Position numbers and translations under genes: made by a program. This document shows positions 37,113 to 47,718 of a DNA stretch of 64,000 bases, in pieces. Positions within the stretch are counted from its first letter, which is position 1. Each line of letters starts with the position of its first letter. The notes under the pieces are model-generated. The model saw only the letters and a program-made list of their open reading frames with translations, ran no database searches and was not told the DNA's origin. Where the stretch lies: NCBI RefSeq assembly GCF_900446255.1, contig NZ_UIGI01000001.1, positions 1,080,763 through 1,144,762 of the forward strand, given 5' to 3'. The DNA is from Buttiauxella agrestis. GTDB lineage: Bacteria; Pseudomonadota; Gammaproteobacteria; Enterobacterales; Enterobacteriaceae.

Positions 37113-37136
37113 AAGGTGCCGATTGGCACCTTTTTT
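37113..37136. terminator. Terminator between rnfH and bamE
   Basis: Stem AAGGTGCC/GGCACCTT with loop GATT and T run; serves the convergent rnfH and bamE. Confidence 0.9.
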
Positions 37137-37141
37137 GTTGG

Positions 37142-37483
37142 TTATTCTTTTTCCAGCTTCGGCTTGTTGTCGATGTTGGTCAACACACCGCTGCTGTTGA
37201 AACTCAGAGTGAGTGTTTGCTGAGTTACGCCTTCATGCCCTGGTTGCTGGCGGAAGACATAGAACCAGGTACTTGTACCGAATGGATCGGTCATCATTGG
37301 CGTACCCAGAGCATACGCAACTTGTTGTTGAGTCATGCCAGTACGAATCTTTGACACATCGTTCTGTGTCAGGTAGTTCCCCTGGTTAATGTCGGGGCGG
37401 TAAACCACTCGCTCCAGAGTGGAACAGCCTGCGGTCAGCATAAGAAGAACCGCTGCGGCAGCAGTCAGCGTTTTACAGCGCAT
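37142..37483 (-). CDS. bamE: Outer membrane assembly lipoprotein BamE
   Basis: A 113-residue lipoprotein of the BAM complex. Signal peptide and lipobox LTAGC place the acylated Cys at residue 20. The mature part carries [28 protein letters not shown] split over two helices and [18 protein letters not shown] 37483 is the start matching E. coli; the longer frame to 37519 is not supported. Confidence 0.96.
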   Translation of the reverse strand: MRCKTLTAAAAVLLMLTAGCSTLERVVYRPDINQGNYLTQNDVSKIRTGMTQQQVAYALGTPMMTDPFGTSTWFYVFRQQPGHEGVTQQTLTLSFNSSGVLTNIDNKPKLEKE

Positions 37484-37671
37484 AGTGATTTGATTCCTTT
37501 TCGGGCCCGAGCAGCACATGGCTCATTCATAATATGCCGATGATAATAAACCTTTACGCAGTTTAAAACATTAAGGCGCTTAACTCTGACCCTGGTACGG
37601 CAAAAAAGTTGGCTTAAAACCTGCTCAATTAACAATATGCTAGCTGATTGGTGTTTTTTTGAACGATGAGG

Positions 37672-39333
37672 TTATGCCGCCAACAACTCTTTTGCGTTAG
37701 CCAGAGTATTACGAGTGACTTCGCTGCCACCAAGTAGACGAGCCAATTCTTGCAAGCGTGAGCGCTTATCGAGCGGCTGCATGTGAGTTTCTGTCATTTC
37801 ACCGTCGGTTTCTTTACTGACAAAGAAGTGATGATGGCCACAGCCTGCAACTTGCGGCAGATGCGTGACGCACATAACCTGGGTTGATTCGCCGAGCTGG
37901 CGCAATAATTTACCCACCACTGCCGCTGTTGGGCCGCTGATACCGACATCCACTTCATCGAAAATCAACGCTGGTGTTTCCATTTTACGTGCGGTGATCA
38001 CCTGAATTGCCAGCGCAATACGTGAAAGCTCGCCACCCGAGGCCACTTTCGCCAGCGGTTGCAACGGCTGACCAGGGTTGGTGCTGACGCGGAAATCAAT
38101 GCGGTCCGCACCTTCTGCCGTCAGGTGGTTTTCATTGAATTCAACGTCAATGGCGAGTTTGCCGTGCGGCATAGACAAAGAATGCATGCTTTCGGTGATC
38201 AGCTCACAAAGTTCCGCCGCGTAGTGCGCGCGACGCTGGTGTAATTCGCGTGCGGTGCTAAGCGCTTGCTGATGATGGATGGCTACCGCCTGCATCAGTT
38301 CATCCTGAGAGCTGGCCTGATCGTCCAACTGTTGAAGTTCTTCGAGCAATTGTTGATGAAAAGTGGGCAGCTCTTCCGGAGAAATATGGTGTTTGCGTGC
38401 CAGCGAGATTTGCCGCGAGATACGCTGTTCCAGTTCGTACAAACGGTTCGGGTCAAGATCGAGGCGGTCGCAATAGTGGCGCAGCTCGTCACTGGCTTCC
38501 GAAATCTGAATGTTAGCTTCTTCGAGCATATTTAATACGCCGGAGAGTTTGCCATCCATTCCCGCCAGTTCTTCCATCAAATGACGAACGGTATACAGCT
38601 GGCTTTGCAGGTTATTGTCTTCGCCATCAGCAAGGATCGCTAGCGCTTGCTGGCTGACAGAGATCAATTGCCCGCTGTTCGCCAGACGTTTGTACTCTTC
38701 GTCGATTTGCTCAAATTCACCTGCAATCGGTGAGAACTCATTGAGTTCTTTCAATTGATAATTCAGTAACTCGCTGCGGGATGCGCGTTCCTGAGCAAGT
38801 TGCTGGTGTTGTGCCAGAGTGCGGCAGCTTTGATGCCAGTCGCGATAATTCTCTGCCATTTTCAAAAGCAGTGCGGATTCACCCGCATAACCATCCAGCA
38901 GATTTTTTTGATGCTCTGGTTTTAACAAAAGCTGGTGCGCATGTTGACCATGAATTTGGATCAGCATCTGACCGAGGTCGCGCAGTTGAGAAAGAGGAAC
39001 GGCAGTGCCATTAATAAAGCCACGTGAGCGACCATCGCTACTGATAACGCGGCGCAGCAAGCATTCACGGCCATCATCAAGTTGATTTTCTTCTAGCCAA
39101 CGCAGGGCGGCAGGCGTGTCTTTCAAAGAGAAGCGGGCGCAAAGATCAGCGCGGCTGGCACCCTGACGCACCATATCAGCTTCAGCACGACCGCCAAGAC
39201 ACAATCCTAAGGCATCAATAGCAATAGATTTACCGGCACCCGTTTCACCGGTAATGGCGGTCATGCCGTGATGAAAATCGATTTCCAGTTCACGAACGAT
39301 TGCGAAGTTACTGATGGTGAGTTGTGCCAGCAT
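37672..39333 (-). CDS. recN: DNA repair protein RecN (SMC-like)
   Basis: A 553-residue SMC-type ATPase that acts in double-strand break repair. Walker A GETGAGKS near residue 31, a two-part coiled coil, signature [12 protein letters not shown], and Walker B with D-loop [12 protein letters not shown]. It is one of the most strongly SOS-induced genes in E. coli, and two LexA boxes overlie its promoter region here. Confidence 0.97.
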   Translation of the reverse strand: MLAQLTISNFAIVRELEIDFHHGMTAITGETGAGKSIAIDALGLCLGGRAEADMVRQGASRADLCARFSLKDTPAALRWLEENQLDDGRECLLRRVISSDGRSRGFINGTAVPLSQLRDLGQMLIQIHGQHAHQLLLKPEHQKNLLDGYAGESALLLKMAENYRDWHQSCRTLAQHQQLAQERASRSELLNYQLKELNEFSPIAGEFEQIDEEYKRLANSGQLISVSQQALAILADGEDNNLQSQLYTVRHLMEELAGMDGKLSGVLNMLEEANIQISEASDELRHYCDRLDLDPNRLYELEQRISRQISLARKHHISPEELPTFHQQLLEELQQLDDQASSQDELMQAVAIHHQQALSTARELHQRRAHYAAELCELITESMHSLSMPHGKLAIDVEFNENHLTAEGADRIDFRVSTNPGQPLQPLAKVASGGELSRIALAIQVITARKMETPALIFDEVDVGISGPTAAVVGKLLRQLGESTQVMCVTHLPQVAGCGHHHFFVSKETDGEMTETHMQPLDKRSRLQELARLLGGSEVTRNTLANAKELLAA

Positions 39334-39361
39334 AATAGCTTTCCTGTATGAAAAGACATGA

Positions 39362-39399
39362 CTGTGTTTTCATACAGTATAAACTGGTTTTATATACAG
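39362..39399 (-). promoter_or_regulatory. Two LexA boxes upstream of recN
   Basis: CTGTGTTTTCATACAG (39362-39377) and CTGGTTTTATATACAG (39384-39399) fit CTGT-N8-ACAG with zero and one core mismatch. They lie 29-66 bases upstream of the recN start, as in E. coli, and give an internal reference for LexA sites in this genome. Confidence 0.9.
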
Positions 39400-39419
39400 T
39401 AAAGAGCTAGTGGCACTTT

Positions 39420-40298
39420 TTAGAATAATTTTTTCGACCAGCCAAGCTTTGAGCTTAACGTATTGAAATAACTGTAATCTTTAGGGTGGATGAGATTGAG
39501 GTGATAGTCGCAGCGGCGAATTAAAACATCTTCCCCTTCCTGAATTGGCAGGGCAATCTGGCTATCGCAACTGATTTCAAGGTCACTGCGCATATGCGAG
39601 AAACGCAGACGGATGGTACTGCTGCTGTTAATGACCAACGGGCGAGCAGAAAGCGTGTGCGGGAACATCGGAACCAGTGTGATGGCATCCAGTGACGGGG
39701 TAAGAATAGGCCCGCCTGCCGAGAGCGAGTAGGCCGTTGAGCCAGTGGGGGTCGAAATTATTAGCCCATCAGAACGTTGTGAGAATGCGAAGACTTCATC
39801 GATATAGACTTCGAATTCAATCATATGGGCGACTTTGCCCGGATGCAGAACCACTTCGTTGATAGCGGTGCTCAGGCGCGTCGGCGTGTCCTGCTGGCAC
39901 ACCTGTGCTTCGAGTAAGAAGCGGCGCTCGGCGATGTAATGCCCTTCGAGCACATCGGCCAGTTGTTGTTGCGCGTTGTCTGGGTCAAGGTCGGTCAGAA
40001 AACCGAGATTGCCACGGTTGATGCCGATGACTTTGATATCGTAACGGGCAAGTACACGTGCGGCACCTAACATATTGCCGTCGCCGCCGACCACGACCGC
40101 AAGATCCGCCTGTTGCCCGATTTCCGCCAGCGTGCCAGTTTTCACATTCTGGAGGTTAAGTTCCTGGGCGATTTGCTGCTCGACAATCACGTCGTAGCCT
40201 TTTTTACATAGCCAGCGATACAGCATTTCATGCGTGGTGAGGGCCGTAGGGTGACGTGGATGCCCGACAATACCAATGCAGTTGAAATGTTTGTTCAT
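39420..40298 (-). CDS. nadK: NAD kinase
   Basis: A 292-residue enzyme that phosphorylates NAD to NADP. It has the GGDGN motif ([10 protein letters not shown]) and the TAINEVVLH and [15 protein letters not shown] blocks of the family. ATG 40298 gives the E. coli length; upstream codons are in the grpE promoter region. It is divergent from grpE, with recN downstream. Confidence 0.97.
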   Translation of the reverse strand: MNKHFNCIGIVGHPRHPTALTTHEMLYRWLCKKGYDVIVEQQIAQELNLQNVKTGTLAEIGQQADLAVVVGGDGNMLGAARVLARYDIKVIGINRGNLGFLTDLDPDNAQQQLADVLEGHYIAERRFLLEAQVCQQDTPTRLSTAINEVVLHPGKVAHMIEFEVYIDEVFAFSQRSDGLIISTPTGSTAYSLSAGGPILTPSLDAITLVPMFPHTLSARPLVINSSSTIRLRFSHMRSDLEISCDSQIALPIQEGEDVLIRRCDYHLNLIHPKDYSYFNTLSSKLGWSKKLF

Positions 40299-40357
40299 TA
40301 TGCTGAAGGTCCTTATGCGCAGATATGCCGTCTTATTATGACAATATGTCACGTTCC

Positions 40358-40386
40358 CTTGAATCCCGGAAACTGATCCCCATAAT
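40358..40386 (+). promoter_or_regulatory. Sigma-32 heat-shock promoter of grpE
   Basis: CTTGAAT, 13-14 bases, then CCCCATAAT match the sigma-32 consensus (CTTGAAA / CCCCAT-T). It lies about 40 bases before the grpE start. Confidence 0.9.
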
Positions 40387-40428
40387 AAGCGAACCAGCGA
40401 GATGAATGCTAAAAACGCGGAGAAATTC

Positions 40429-41013
40429 ATGAGTAGTAAAGATCAGAAAACACCAGACGAGCAAGTCTCGGACGAAATTGCAATGGAAAGCCACGAAGAA
40501 GTCGAGGCCGTAGAGGGTGCCGAAGTGGTTGATCCGCGCGATGAACAAATTGCCGATTTAACAGCGCAACTGGAAGAAGTTCAGCAGCGCGAGCGTGACA
40601 GCGTGTTACGCAACAAAGCGGAAATGGAAAACCTCCGTCGCCGTACCGAACTCGATATTGAGAAGGCGCACAAGTTCGCTCTGGACAAATTTGTCAACGA
40701 GCTGCTGCCGGTTATCGACAGCCTGGACCGCGCTCTGGAAGTGGCAGATAAATCCAACACCGATTTAGCCGCTATGATTGAAGGCATTGAATTAACTCAG
40801 AAATCAATGCTGGATGTGGTGCGTAAATTTGGTGTGGAAGTGGTTGGCGAGACTAATGTTCCGTTTAATCCGGATGTCCATCAGGCGATTGCAATGGTTG
40901 AGTCCGAAGATGTTGCACCAAACCATGTGCTGATGGTGATGCAAAAGGGTTACACCCTGAATGGCCGCACACTGCGCGCAGCAATGGTTTCTGTGGCTAA
41001 AGCCAAAGCGTAA
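40429..41013 (+). CDS. grpE: GrpE nucleotide exchange factor
   Basis: A 194-residue DnaK cochaperone. It has a disordered acidic N-terminus, the long dimerising helix ([19 protein letters not shown]), a four-helix bundle and a C-terminal beta domain (HQAIAMVES and [14 protein letters not shown]). ATG 40429 is the start homologous to E. coli MSSK; the frame extends upstream to 40402 without need. It is heat-induced from the sigma-32 promoter. Confidence 0.97.
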   Translation: MSSKDQKTPDEQVSDEIAMESHEEVEAVEGAEVVDPRDEQIADLTAQLEEVQQRERDSVLRNKAEMENLRRRTELDIEKAHKFALDKFVNELLPVIDSLDRALEVADKSNTDLAAMIEGIELTQKSMLDVVRKFGVEVVGETNVPFNPDVHQAIAMVESEDVAPNHVLMVMQKGYTLNGRTLRAAMVSVAKAKA

Positions 41014-41036
41014 TTCGCACTATTGCTTTAAATAAA

Positions 41037-41060
41037 AAGCCAGCCTTCGCGGCTGGCTTT
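41037..41060. terminator. Terminator between grpE and yfjD
   Basis: Stem AGCCAGCC/GGCTGGCT with T run, shared by two convergent genes. Confidence 0.9.
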
Positions 41061-41083
41061 TTTGTGTCTGCTACAAAAGCGAT

Positions 41084-42370
41084 TTACTCTTGAACACTCT
41101 CTCGAAGCGGCGTAACTGGGGTCACGCGGACTTGCTTAATCATGTTGTCCTGCACGTCGAGAATATCAATATCGTAGTGGCTTAAGCGCACACGCGTTTC
41201 AACAGCCGGAATCTCTTGCAGCTCTTCGAGCAACATACCGTTGATGGTGCGTGCTTCGTCTTCCGGTAGCGTCCAGTTGAACGCTTTGTTGATTTCACGC
41301 ACGTTCGCACTGCCTTCGATAATCACGGAGCCATCGTTTTGCGGCATCACTTCTTCGGCGAGTGTTGGGGACATTGACGTGGTGAAGTCGCCGACAATCT
41401 CTTCAAGAATATCTTCGACCGTAACTAACCCCTGAATGTCGCCGTATTCATCAACCACCAGGCCGACTTTCTTCTTATTGCGCTGGAATTTTACCAGTTG
41501 CACGCTGAGCGGCGTGCCTTCCGGGACAAAGTAAATTTCATCGGATGCACGCAGCAAGGTTTCCTTGGTGAACTCCTGTTTTTCCGTCATCAAACGGTAG
41601 GCTTCACGCACACGCAGCATGCTGATGGCGTCATCCAGCGTGTCGCGATAAAGCACAATGCGCCCGTGAGGGGAGTGCGTTAGTTGGCGAACGATAGATT
41701 TCCAGTCGTCGTTGATATTGATACCGACGATTTCATTTCGCGGCACCATGATGTCGTCGACGCTCATTTTTTCAAGATCCAGAACCGAGAGCAGCATATC
41801 CTGGTTGCGACGGGAGATTTTTGTGTGTGACTCATGCACCAGGGTACGTAATTCGTCTTTGTTTAGCGCACTACTGACGGTGCTGACGTTTTTGATACCC
41901 ATAAGGCGCATCAACATACGCGTGATGATGTTCAGTAACCACACCAGGGGCATCATCAGGATTTGTAGCGGGCCGAGCAGGAAACTGCTCGGGAAGGCGA
42001 CTTTTTCTGGATACAGCGCGGCGATAGTTTTTGGCAGCACCTCAGCAAAGACCAGGACCACGAAGGTGAGGATACCGGTGGCGATAGCAACGCCAGCATC
42101 GCCGTATAAACGCATGCCGACGATTGTGCCAATGGCTGAGGCCAGAATGTTGACCAGGTTATTACCGATGAGCACAAGGCTAATCAGGCGGTCTGGTTTG
42201 CGAAGCAGTTTTTCGACCCGTTTAGCGGCGCGGTTGCCCTGTTTGGCGAGGTGGCGAAGCTTGTAACGGTTAAGCGTCATCATGCCGGTTTCAGAGCCGG
42301 AGAAGTACGCTGAAACGACTACCATGATGATCAGTGTGACAATCAACGTAGTCGTTGAGATCTGTTCCAA
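41084..42370 (-). CDS. yfjD: HlyC/CorC-family CBS-domain membrane protein YfjD
   Basis: A 428-residue protein with an N-terminal DUF21 membrane domain (four helices within about 1-150), a CBS pair (about 200-330, with DDIMVPRNEIVGI and GLVTVEDILEEIVGD) and a CorC_HlyC transporter-associated domain. The family is linked to Mg/Co homeostasis. The start is a TTG at 42370 (LEQISTTT, read as Met) with AAGGAAA upstream; no ATG fits, and the further extension to 42430 would run into ypjD. Confidence 0.9.
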   Translation of the reverse strand: MEQISTTTLIVTLIIMVVVSAYFSGSETGMMTLNRYKLRHLAKQGNRAAKRVEKLLRKPDRLISLVLIGNNLVNILASAIGTIVGMRLYGDAGVAIATGILTFVVLVFAEVLPKTIAALYPEKVAFPSSFLLGPLQILMMPLVWLLNIITRMLMRLMGIKNVSTVSSALNKDELRTLVHESHTKISRRNQDMLLSVLDLEKMSVDDIMVPRNEIVGININDDWKSIVRQLTHSPHGRIVLYRDTLDDAISMLRVREAYRLMTEKQEFTKETLLRASDEIYFVPEGTPLSVQLVKFQRNKKKVGLVVDEYGDIQGLVTVEDILEEIVGDFTTSMSPTLAEEVMPQNDGSVIIEGSANVREINKAFNWTLPEDEARTINGMLLEELQEIPAVETRVRLSHYDIDILDVQDNMIKQVRVTPVTPLRESVQE

Positions 42371-42395
42371 AAGGATTTCCTTTATAAAGACAACA

Positions 42396-43184
42396 TTAGC
42401 CGACGAATTGTTGCAGGACGCGGCTACCAAAATAGGCGAGAGTCAGGATCGCTGCACCCGCGACGTTAAACCACACCACACGGCGGCCACGCCAACCTTC
42501 ATGATAGTGTCCCCAAAGTAAAACGATGTAGACAAACCATGCGAGAATCGACAACACCGCTTTATCGACGTTTTCGAGGCTGAAAAGATTTTTCAGATAA
42601 AACAGGCCGGTGCACAGAGTTAACGTCAGCAGGACCACACCGACTTGGGTGATATGAAACATTTTGCGCTCAATGCTCATCAACGGCGGCATTTCAGCAC
42701 GGAAGGCGAGTTTTTTATTTTTGAGCTGGTAGTCAATCCATGCCAGCTGTAGCGCGTAAAGTGCCGCAATAATGAGCGTGGCGTAGGCAAAGAGTGACAG
42801 ACCAATATGCACCATCATACCCGGTGTTGTTTCCAGATGGGTGATGAATTCATTGGGCATAAAGGTGGCAAGCGCCAGGTTGATGAGCGCGAATGCGTAA
42901 ACAATTGGCAACAGTAGCCAACCACGATTGCGTGACGCAACGATGGTCATCACCGTGCAAATCATCAAACTGACGAGTGAGCCGACGTTAAGCAAGCTGA
43001 GGTTCTGCCCCCCGTCGGCGTTAAAAATACGTGCTTCAAGCGCCAGGCCGTGACTTACCAGCGCGATAACAGCAGAGATGATAGCGAAACGCCGCCATCC
43101 GCTGTTTTTTGTCAGCAGACTTGGGATAATCAGCGCGAGGCTGCTGGAATAGGCTACAAGCGCAAGGATTGCGAAAACAGGCAT
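42396..43184 (-). CDS. ypjD: Cytochrome c assembly-like inner membrane protein YpjD
   Basis: A 262-residue protein with about eight membrane helices and the CcmC/CcsA-type core (GMMVHIGLSLFAYATLIIAALYAL split by loops, and the periplasmic HY-EGWRGRR end). It is conserved beside ffh in enterobacteria. The role is not settled in E. coli. It precedes yfjD by 25 bases on the same strand and may be cotranscribed with it. Confidence 0.9.
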   Translation of the reverse strand: MPVFAILALVAYSSSLALIIPSLLTKNSGWRRFAIISAVIALVSHGLALEARIFNADGGQNLSLLNVGSLVSLMICTVMTIVASRNRGWLLLPIVYAFALINLALATFMPNEFITHLETTPGMMVHIGLSLFAYATLIIAALYALQLAWIDYQLKNKKLAFRAEMPPLMSIERKMFHITQVGVVLLTLTLCTGLFYLKNLFSLENVDKAVLSILAWFVYIVLLWGHYHEGWRGRRVVWFNVAGAAILTLAYFGSRVLQQFVG

Positions 43185-43289
43185 ATAAAGTGTCGGTCAA
43201 TTAGCCAGAGATGAAAAAAACCAGTATAACGTTACCTGCCGCCTGCTCCAACTCTAACCGTACATCACACCGAAGGCGGCTTCATGTTA

Positions 43290-43416
43290 TATACCCGTCA
43301 TACTTCAAGTTATGGGGGTGTTGGCTGCACTCACTTACCCCAGTCACTTACTTTAGTAAGCTCTTGGGGATAAGCTCCCTTGCCGCCTACCCACAACTTG
43401 AACTATTTAGGGTATA
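43290..43416. repeat. ERIC element
   Basis: A 127-bp imperfect palindrome bounded by TATACCCG and AGGGTATA. The core carries CTTACCCCAGTCACTTACTT and GTAAGCTCTTGGGGAT, the arms used for classic ERIC typing. The length is exactly the standard ERIC length. It lies between the divergent ypjD and ffh, and its right end reads GGGTATAATCC. Confidence 0.92.
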
Positions 43417-43418
43417 AT
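43411..43418 (+). promoter_or_regulatory. Possible ffh -10 formed at the ERIC end
   Basis: TATAAT at 43413-43418 overlaps the last bases of the ERIC element, 63 bases before the ffh start. A weak -35 (CTACCC/TTGAAC region) lies inside the ERIC. Promoter use is inferred. Confidence 0.4.
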
Positions 43419-43480
43419 CCGCTAAATTCTGTTTTGTGTCGCAAGCTGCGGCCCTAAGTTACCACGTTAGGCAAAAGACA

Positions 43481-44842
43481 ATGTTTGATAATTTAACTGA
43501 CCGTCTGTCGCGCACACTGCGCAATATCAGCGGCCGCGGGCGGCTGACTGAAGAGAATGTAAAAGAAACTCTGCGCGAAGTGCGCATGGCATTGCTGGAA
43601 GCGGACGTTGCGCTGCCGGTGGTGCGTGACTTTATCAGCCGCGTAAAAGAAAAAGCGGTTGGCCATGAAGTTAACAAAAGCCTGACTCCGGGTCAGGAGT
43701 TCGTCAAAATCGTGCGCGCCGAACTGGTTGCGGCGATGGGCGAAGAAAATGCCAGCCTGAATCTTGCAGCACAGCCGCCAGCCGTTGTGCTGATGGCGGG
43801 TCTGCAAGGTGCGGGTAAAACCACAAGCGTAGGTAAGTTAGGTAAATTCCTGCGTGAGAAGCACAAGAAAAAAGTGCTGGTGGTGTCTGCTGACGTTTAT
43901 CGCCCTGCGGCGATCAAACAGTTGGAAACGCTGGCTGAACAGGTCGGTGTCGATTTCTTCCCGTCTGATGTCGGTCAAAAACCGGTCGATATCGTTAATG
44001 CGGCGCTGAAAGAAGCGAAGCTGAAATTCTTTGATGTGTTGCTGGTGGATACCGCCGGTCGTTTGCACGTTGATGAAGCGATGATGGACGAAATCAAACA
44101 GGTTCATGCTGCGATTAACCCAGTTGAAACTCTGTTTGTTGTTGACGCCATGACCGGCCAGGATGCGGCAAATACCGCAAAAGCTTTCAACGAAGCGTTG
44201 CCATTGACGGGTGTCGTACTGACCAAAGTCGACGGTGACGCACGTGGTGGTGCGGCTCTTTCCATTCGTCATATCACCGGCAAGCCGATTAAATTCCTCG
44301 GTGTGGGTGAAAAGACCGAAGCGCTGGAGCCTTTCCACCCGGATCGTATCGCTTCTCGTATTCTGGGGATGGGCGATGTTCTGTCGCTTATCGAAGATAT
44401 TGAGAGCAAAGTTGACCGTGCTCAGGCGGAAAAACTTGCCACCAAACTTAAGAAGGGCGATGGGTTTGATCTCAACGACTTCCTTGACCAGCTCAAGCAA
44501 ATGAAAAACATGGGCGGCATGGCGAGTATGATGAGCAAACTGCCAGGTATGGGGCAGTTGCCGGATAACGTTAAGTCGCAAATGGATGACAAAGTCCTGG
44601 TGCGTATGGAAGCGATTATTAATTCCATGACGCTTAAAGAGCGTGCGCAGCCAGAGATTATCAAAGGTTCACGTAAACGTCGTATCGCGATGGGTGCGGG
44701 TATGCAGGTGCAAGACGTCAACCGTCTGCTTAAGCAGTTCGACGACATGCAACGCATGATGAAAAAGATGAAGAAAGGTGGAATGGCGAAAATGATGCGC
44801 GGCATGAAAGGTATGATGCCGCCAGGTTTCCCAGGCCGCTAA
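43481..44842 (+). CDS. ffh: Signal recognition particle GTPase Ffh
   Basis: A 453-residue SRP54 homologue. N domain, then G domain with GLQGAGKTTSVGKL, DTAGRL and TKVDGDARGG, and the Met-rich M domain (KKMKKGGMAKMM, GMMPPGF) that binds 4.5S RNA and signal sequences. ATG 43481 matches E. coli (MFDNLTDRLS); the 15 codons upstream overlap the promoter area. Confidence 0.98.
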   Translation: MFDNLTDRLSRTLRNISGRGRLTEENVKETLREVRMALLEADVALPVVRDFISRVKEKAVGHEVNKSLTPGQEFVKIVRAELVAAMGEENASLNLAAQPPAVVLMAGLQGAGKTTSVGKLGKFLREKHKKKVLVVSADVYRPAAIKQLETLAEQVGVDFFPSDVGQKPVDIVNAALKEAKLKFFDVLLVDTAGRLHVDEAMMDEIKQVHAAINPVETLFVVDAMTGQDAANTAKAFNEALPLTGVVLTKVDGDARGGAALSIRHITGKPIKFLGVGEKTEALEPFHPDRIASRILGMGDVLSLIEDIESKVDRAQAEKLATKLKKGDGFDLNDFLDQLKQMKNMGGMASMMSKLPGMGQLPDNVKSQMDDKVLVRMEAIINSMTLKERAQPEIIKGSRKRRIAMGAGMQVQDVNRLLKQFDDMQRMMKKMKKGGMAKMMRGMKGMMPPGFPGR

Positions 44843-44877
44843 TTTCTGTAATTTTTGTTTTGCTTGTAAAACAAAAA

Positions 44878-44957
44878 TTGATTTCCGCTCAGGAATGAGT
44901 ACAATTTTCGGGCTTTTAATATGACACCAGGCTCCATCCCTCGATGGGGCCTGGTGT
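44878..44957 (+). promoter_or_regulatory. rpsP operon promoter and leader terminator/attenuator
   Basis: -35 TTGATT (44878) and -10 TACAAT (44900) are spaced by 16 bases. The transcript would start near 44912 and at once meet a strong hairpin, ACACCAGGCTCC/GGGGCCTGGTGT (44924-44957), followed by TTTT. The hairpin can end ffh transcription or act as an attenuator for rpsP-rimM-trmD-rplS. Confidence 0.65.
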
Positions 44958-44979
44958 TTTATTCACTAAAGAGGATGTT

Positions 44980-45228
44980 ATGGTAACTATTCGTTTAGCA
45001 CGTCACGGCGCTAAAAAGCGTCCGTTCTACCAGGTTGTTGTTACTGACAGCCGTAATGCACGTAACGGTCGCTTCATTGAGCGCGTTGGTTTCTTCAACC
45101 CTATCGCTGGCGAAAAAGACGAGGCAACTCGCCTGGATCTGGATCGCATCGAGCATTGGGTTGGCCAAGGCGCAACCGTTTCTGATCGCGTATCTGCGCT
45201 GATCAAAGCAGCAAAAAAAGCAGCTTAA
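44980..45228 (+). CDS. rpsP: 30S ribosomal protein S16
   Basis: An 82-residue ribosomal protein ([19 protein letters not shown] region is diagnostic). Start ATG 44980 has AGAGGA upstream. It heads the rpsP-rimM-trmD-rplS operon, whose members act in ribosome assembly and tRNA modification. Confidence 0.98.
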   Translation: MVTIRLARHGAKKRPFYQVVVTDSRNARNGRFIERVGFFNPIAGEKDEATRLDLDRIEHWVGQGATVSDRVSALIKAAKKAA

Positions 45229-45246
45229 TCTGTCACGGTGGTCATG

Positions 45247-45795
45247 ATGAGCAATCAAATCTCCGCAAAGGCACCTGTTAACCCAATCGTATTGGGTAAG
45301 ATGGGATCCTGCTACGGTATTCGAGGTTGGCTCAGAGTGTTTTCCTCCACCGAAGACGCCGATAGCATTTTTGACTATCAGCCCTGGTTTATCCAGAAGG
45401 CGGGTCAGTGGCAGCAAGTACAGCTGGAAAGCTGGAAGCACCACAATCAGGATCTGATCATCAAGCTGAAAGGCGTTGACGATCGGGATGCGGCGAATCT
45501 ACTCACTAATTGCGAAATTATGATTGATTCAGCGCAATTGCCAGGTCTCGAAGAGGGCGATTACTACTGGAAAGACCTTATGGGTTGCCAGGTGGTAACG
45601 ACTCAGGGATATCAGCTCGGTAAAGTCATCGACATGATGGAAACCGGCTCAAATGACGTTCTCGTCATTAAGGCAAACCTGAAAGATGCGTTCGGTATCA
45701 AGGAGCGGCTGGTTCCGTTCCTCGATGGGCAGGTTATCAAGAAAGTCGATCTCTCTACTCAAACCATTGAAGTAGATTGGGATCCTGGTTTTTAA
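45247..45795 (+). CDS. rimM: Ribosome maturation factor RimM
   Basis: A 182-residue protein, the E. coli length, with an N-terminal beta-barrel ([17 protein letters not shown]) and a C-terminal PRC barrel ([20 protein letters not shown]). It binds S19 and helps 30S head maturation. ATG 45247 is used; ATG 45244 directly before it is possible. Confidence 0.97.
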   Translation: MSNQISAKAPVNPIVLGKMGSCYGIRGWLRVFSSTEDADSIFDYQPWFIQKAGQWQQVQLESWKHHNQDLIIKLKGVDDRDAANLLTNCEIMIDSAQLPGLEEGDYYWKDLMGCQVVTTQGYQLGKVIDMMETGSNDVLVIKANLKDAFGIKERLVPFLDGQVIKKVDLSTQTIEVDWDPGF

Positions 45796-45840
45796 AACCT
45801 CCGGATAAACGGTAAAAGACGGCGTTATGGGGATTGGCTT

Positions 45841-47000
<1,160 letters not shown>

Positions 47001-47025
47001 GATTCGCTAACGCGACATCCATATA

Positions 47026-47054
47026 AAGGGCTGCCATTTGGCAGCCCTTTTTTT
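47026..47054 (+). terminator. rpsP operon terminator
   Basis: Stem AAAGGGCTGCC/GGCAGCCCTTT with T run, just after rplS. Confidence 0.92.
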
Positions 47055-47057
47055 TGC

Positions 47058-47429
47058 TTAATGCATGAAGGAGTCCTGAAAACCTTTCCGACTCGCTTTT
47101 TCCCATTGTGCTTGCCGTTCGGCTACATCTGGCAGTGTTTCGCAGCTGGCTGGGAACGACTTTCCACTTTCTCCCAGGATCTCTAAAAATTTAGGATCAC
47201 AAATCCGCTGCTGGCCACCGGCGTAACCTTTTAACCATTCTTCACGGTCAACATTTTCATCGTTATGCAAATGCGCAATGACAGGATTGCTTCTTATGGG
47301 TTGTCCCGACATCGCATCATCCCAGCCAGCCTGGTACCAGTCGGTGGGGGCGGGCGTTGGGGCATGGGTATAGGGGTCGACATAACAGCCAGTCAATAAC
47401 AAGACAGGAATCAGGGCTAAGTAACGCAT
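47058..47429 (-). CDS. yfiL: DUF2799-type lipoprotein YfiL
   Basis: A 123-residue lipoprotein: signal peptide and lipobox LLTGC, so the mature protein starts at Cys15. The soluble part has the W-QAGWDDAMSG and EWLKGYAGGQQRIC blocks repeated in this family. ATG 47429 (MRYLAL) is chosen rather than 47444 as the signal peptide then has a standard length. The function is unknown. Confidence 0.8.
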   Translation of the reverse strand: MRYLALIPVLLLTGCYVDPYTHAPTPAPTDWYQAGWDDAMSGQPIRSNPVIAHLHNDENVDREEWLKGYAGGQQRICDPKFLEILGESGKSFPASCETLPDVAERQAQWEKASRKGFQDSFMH

Positions 47430-47545
47430 TCCGGGGATATCCATTTCAAAGAGTATTCTCTGAGCATAGAGTGGTTATGGTTCACCATGACGTTATTTTT
47501 GCAGAATGCATGAATGCGCAGGGAGCTGGCTTGTTTATGCAAGAG

Positions 47546-47625
47546 TGTATATTTTTATTTACGATTTTTATCTTTAAATGTGCCTTAAGCGGCAATTATT
47601 TTGCTTGTGTAACGTATTGTTTACG
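47546..47625 (+). promoter_or_regulatory. Two TyrR boxes upstream of aroF
   Basis: TGTATATTTTTATTTACG (47546-47563) and TGTAACGTATTGTTTACG (47608-47625) fit TGTAAA-N6-TTTACA. A weaker third copy may lie at 47631-47648. In E. coli TyrR represses aroF-tyrA with tyrosine through boxes in this position. Confidence 0.8.
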
Positions 47626-47718
47626 TAAAATGGATTGCAATCTTTACTAAAGATGATAAGGTAGCTCCATCCTCACTGAGGAAACGACTATCGCAAACGA
47701 GCTAACAGGATCGCCATC

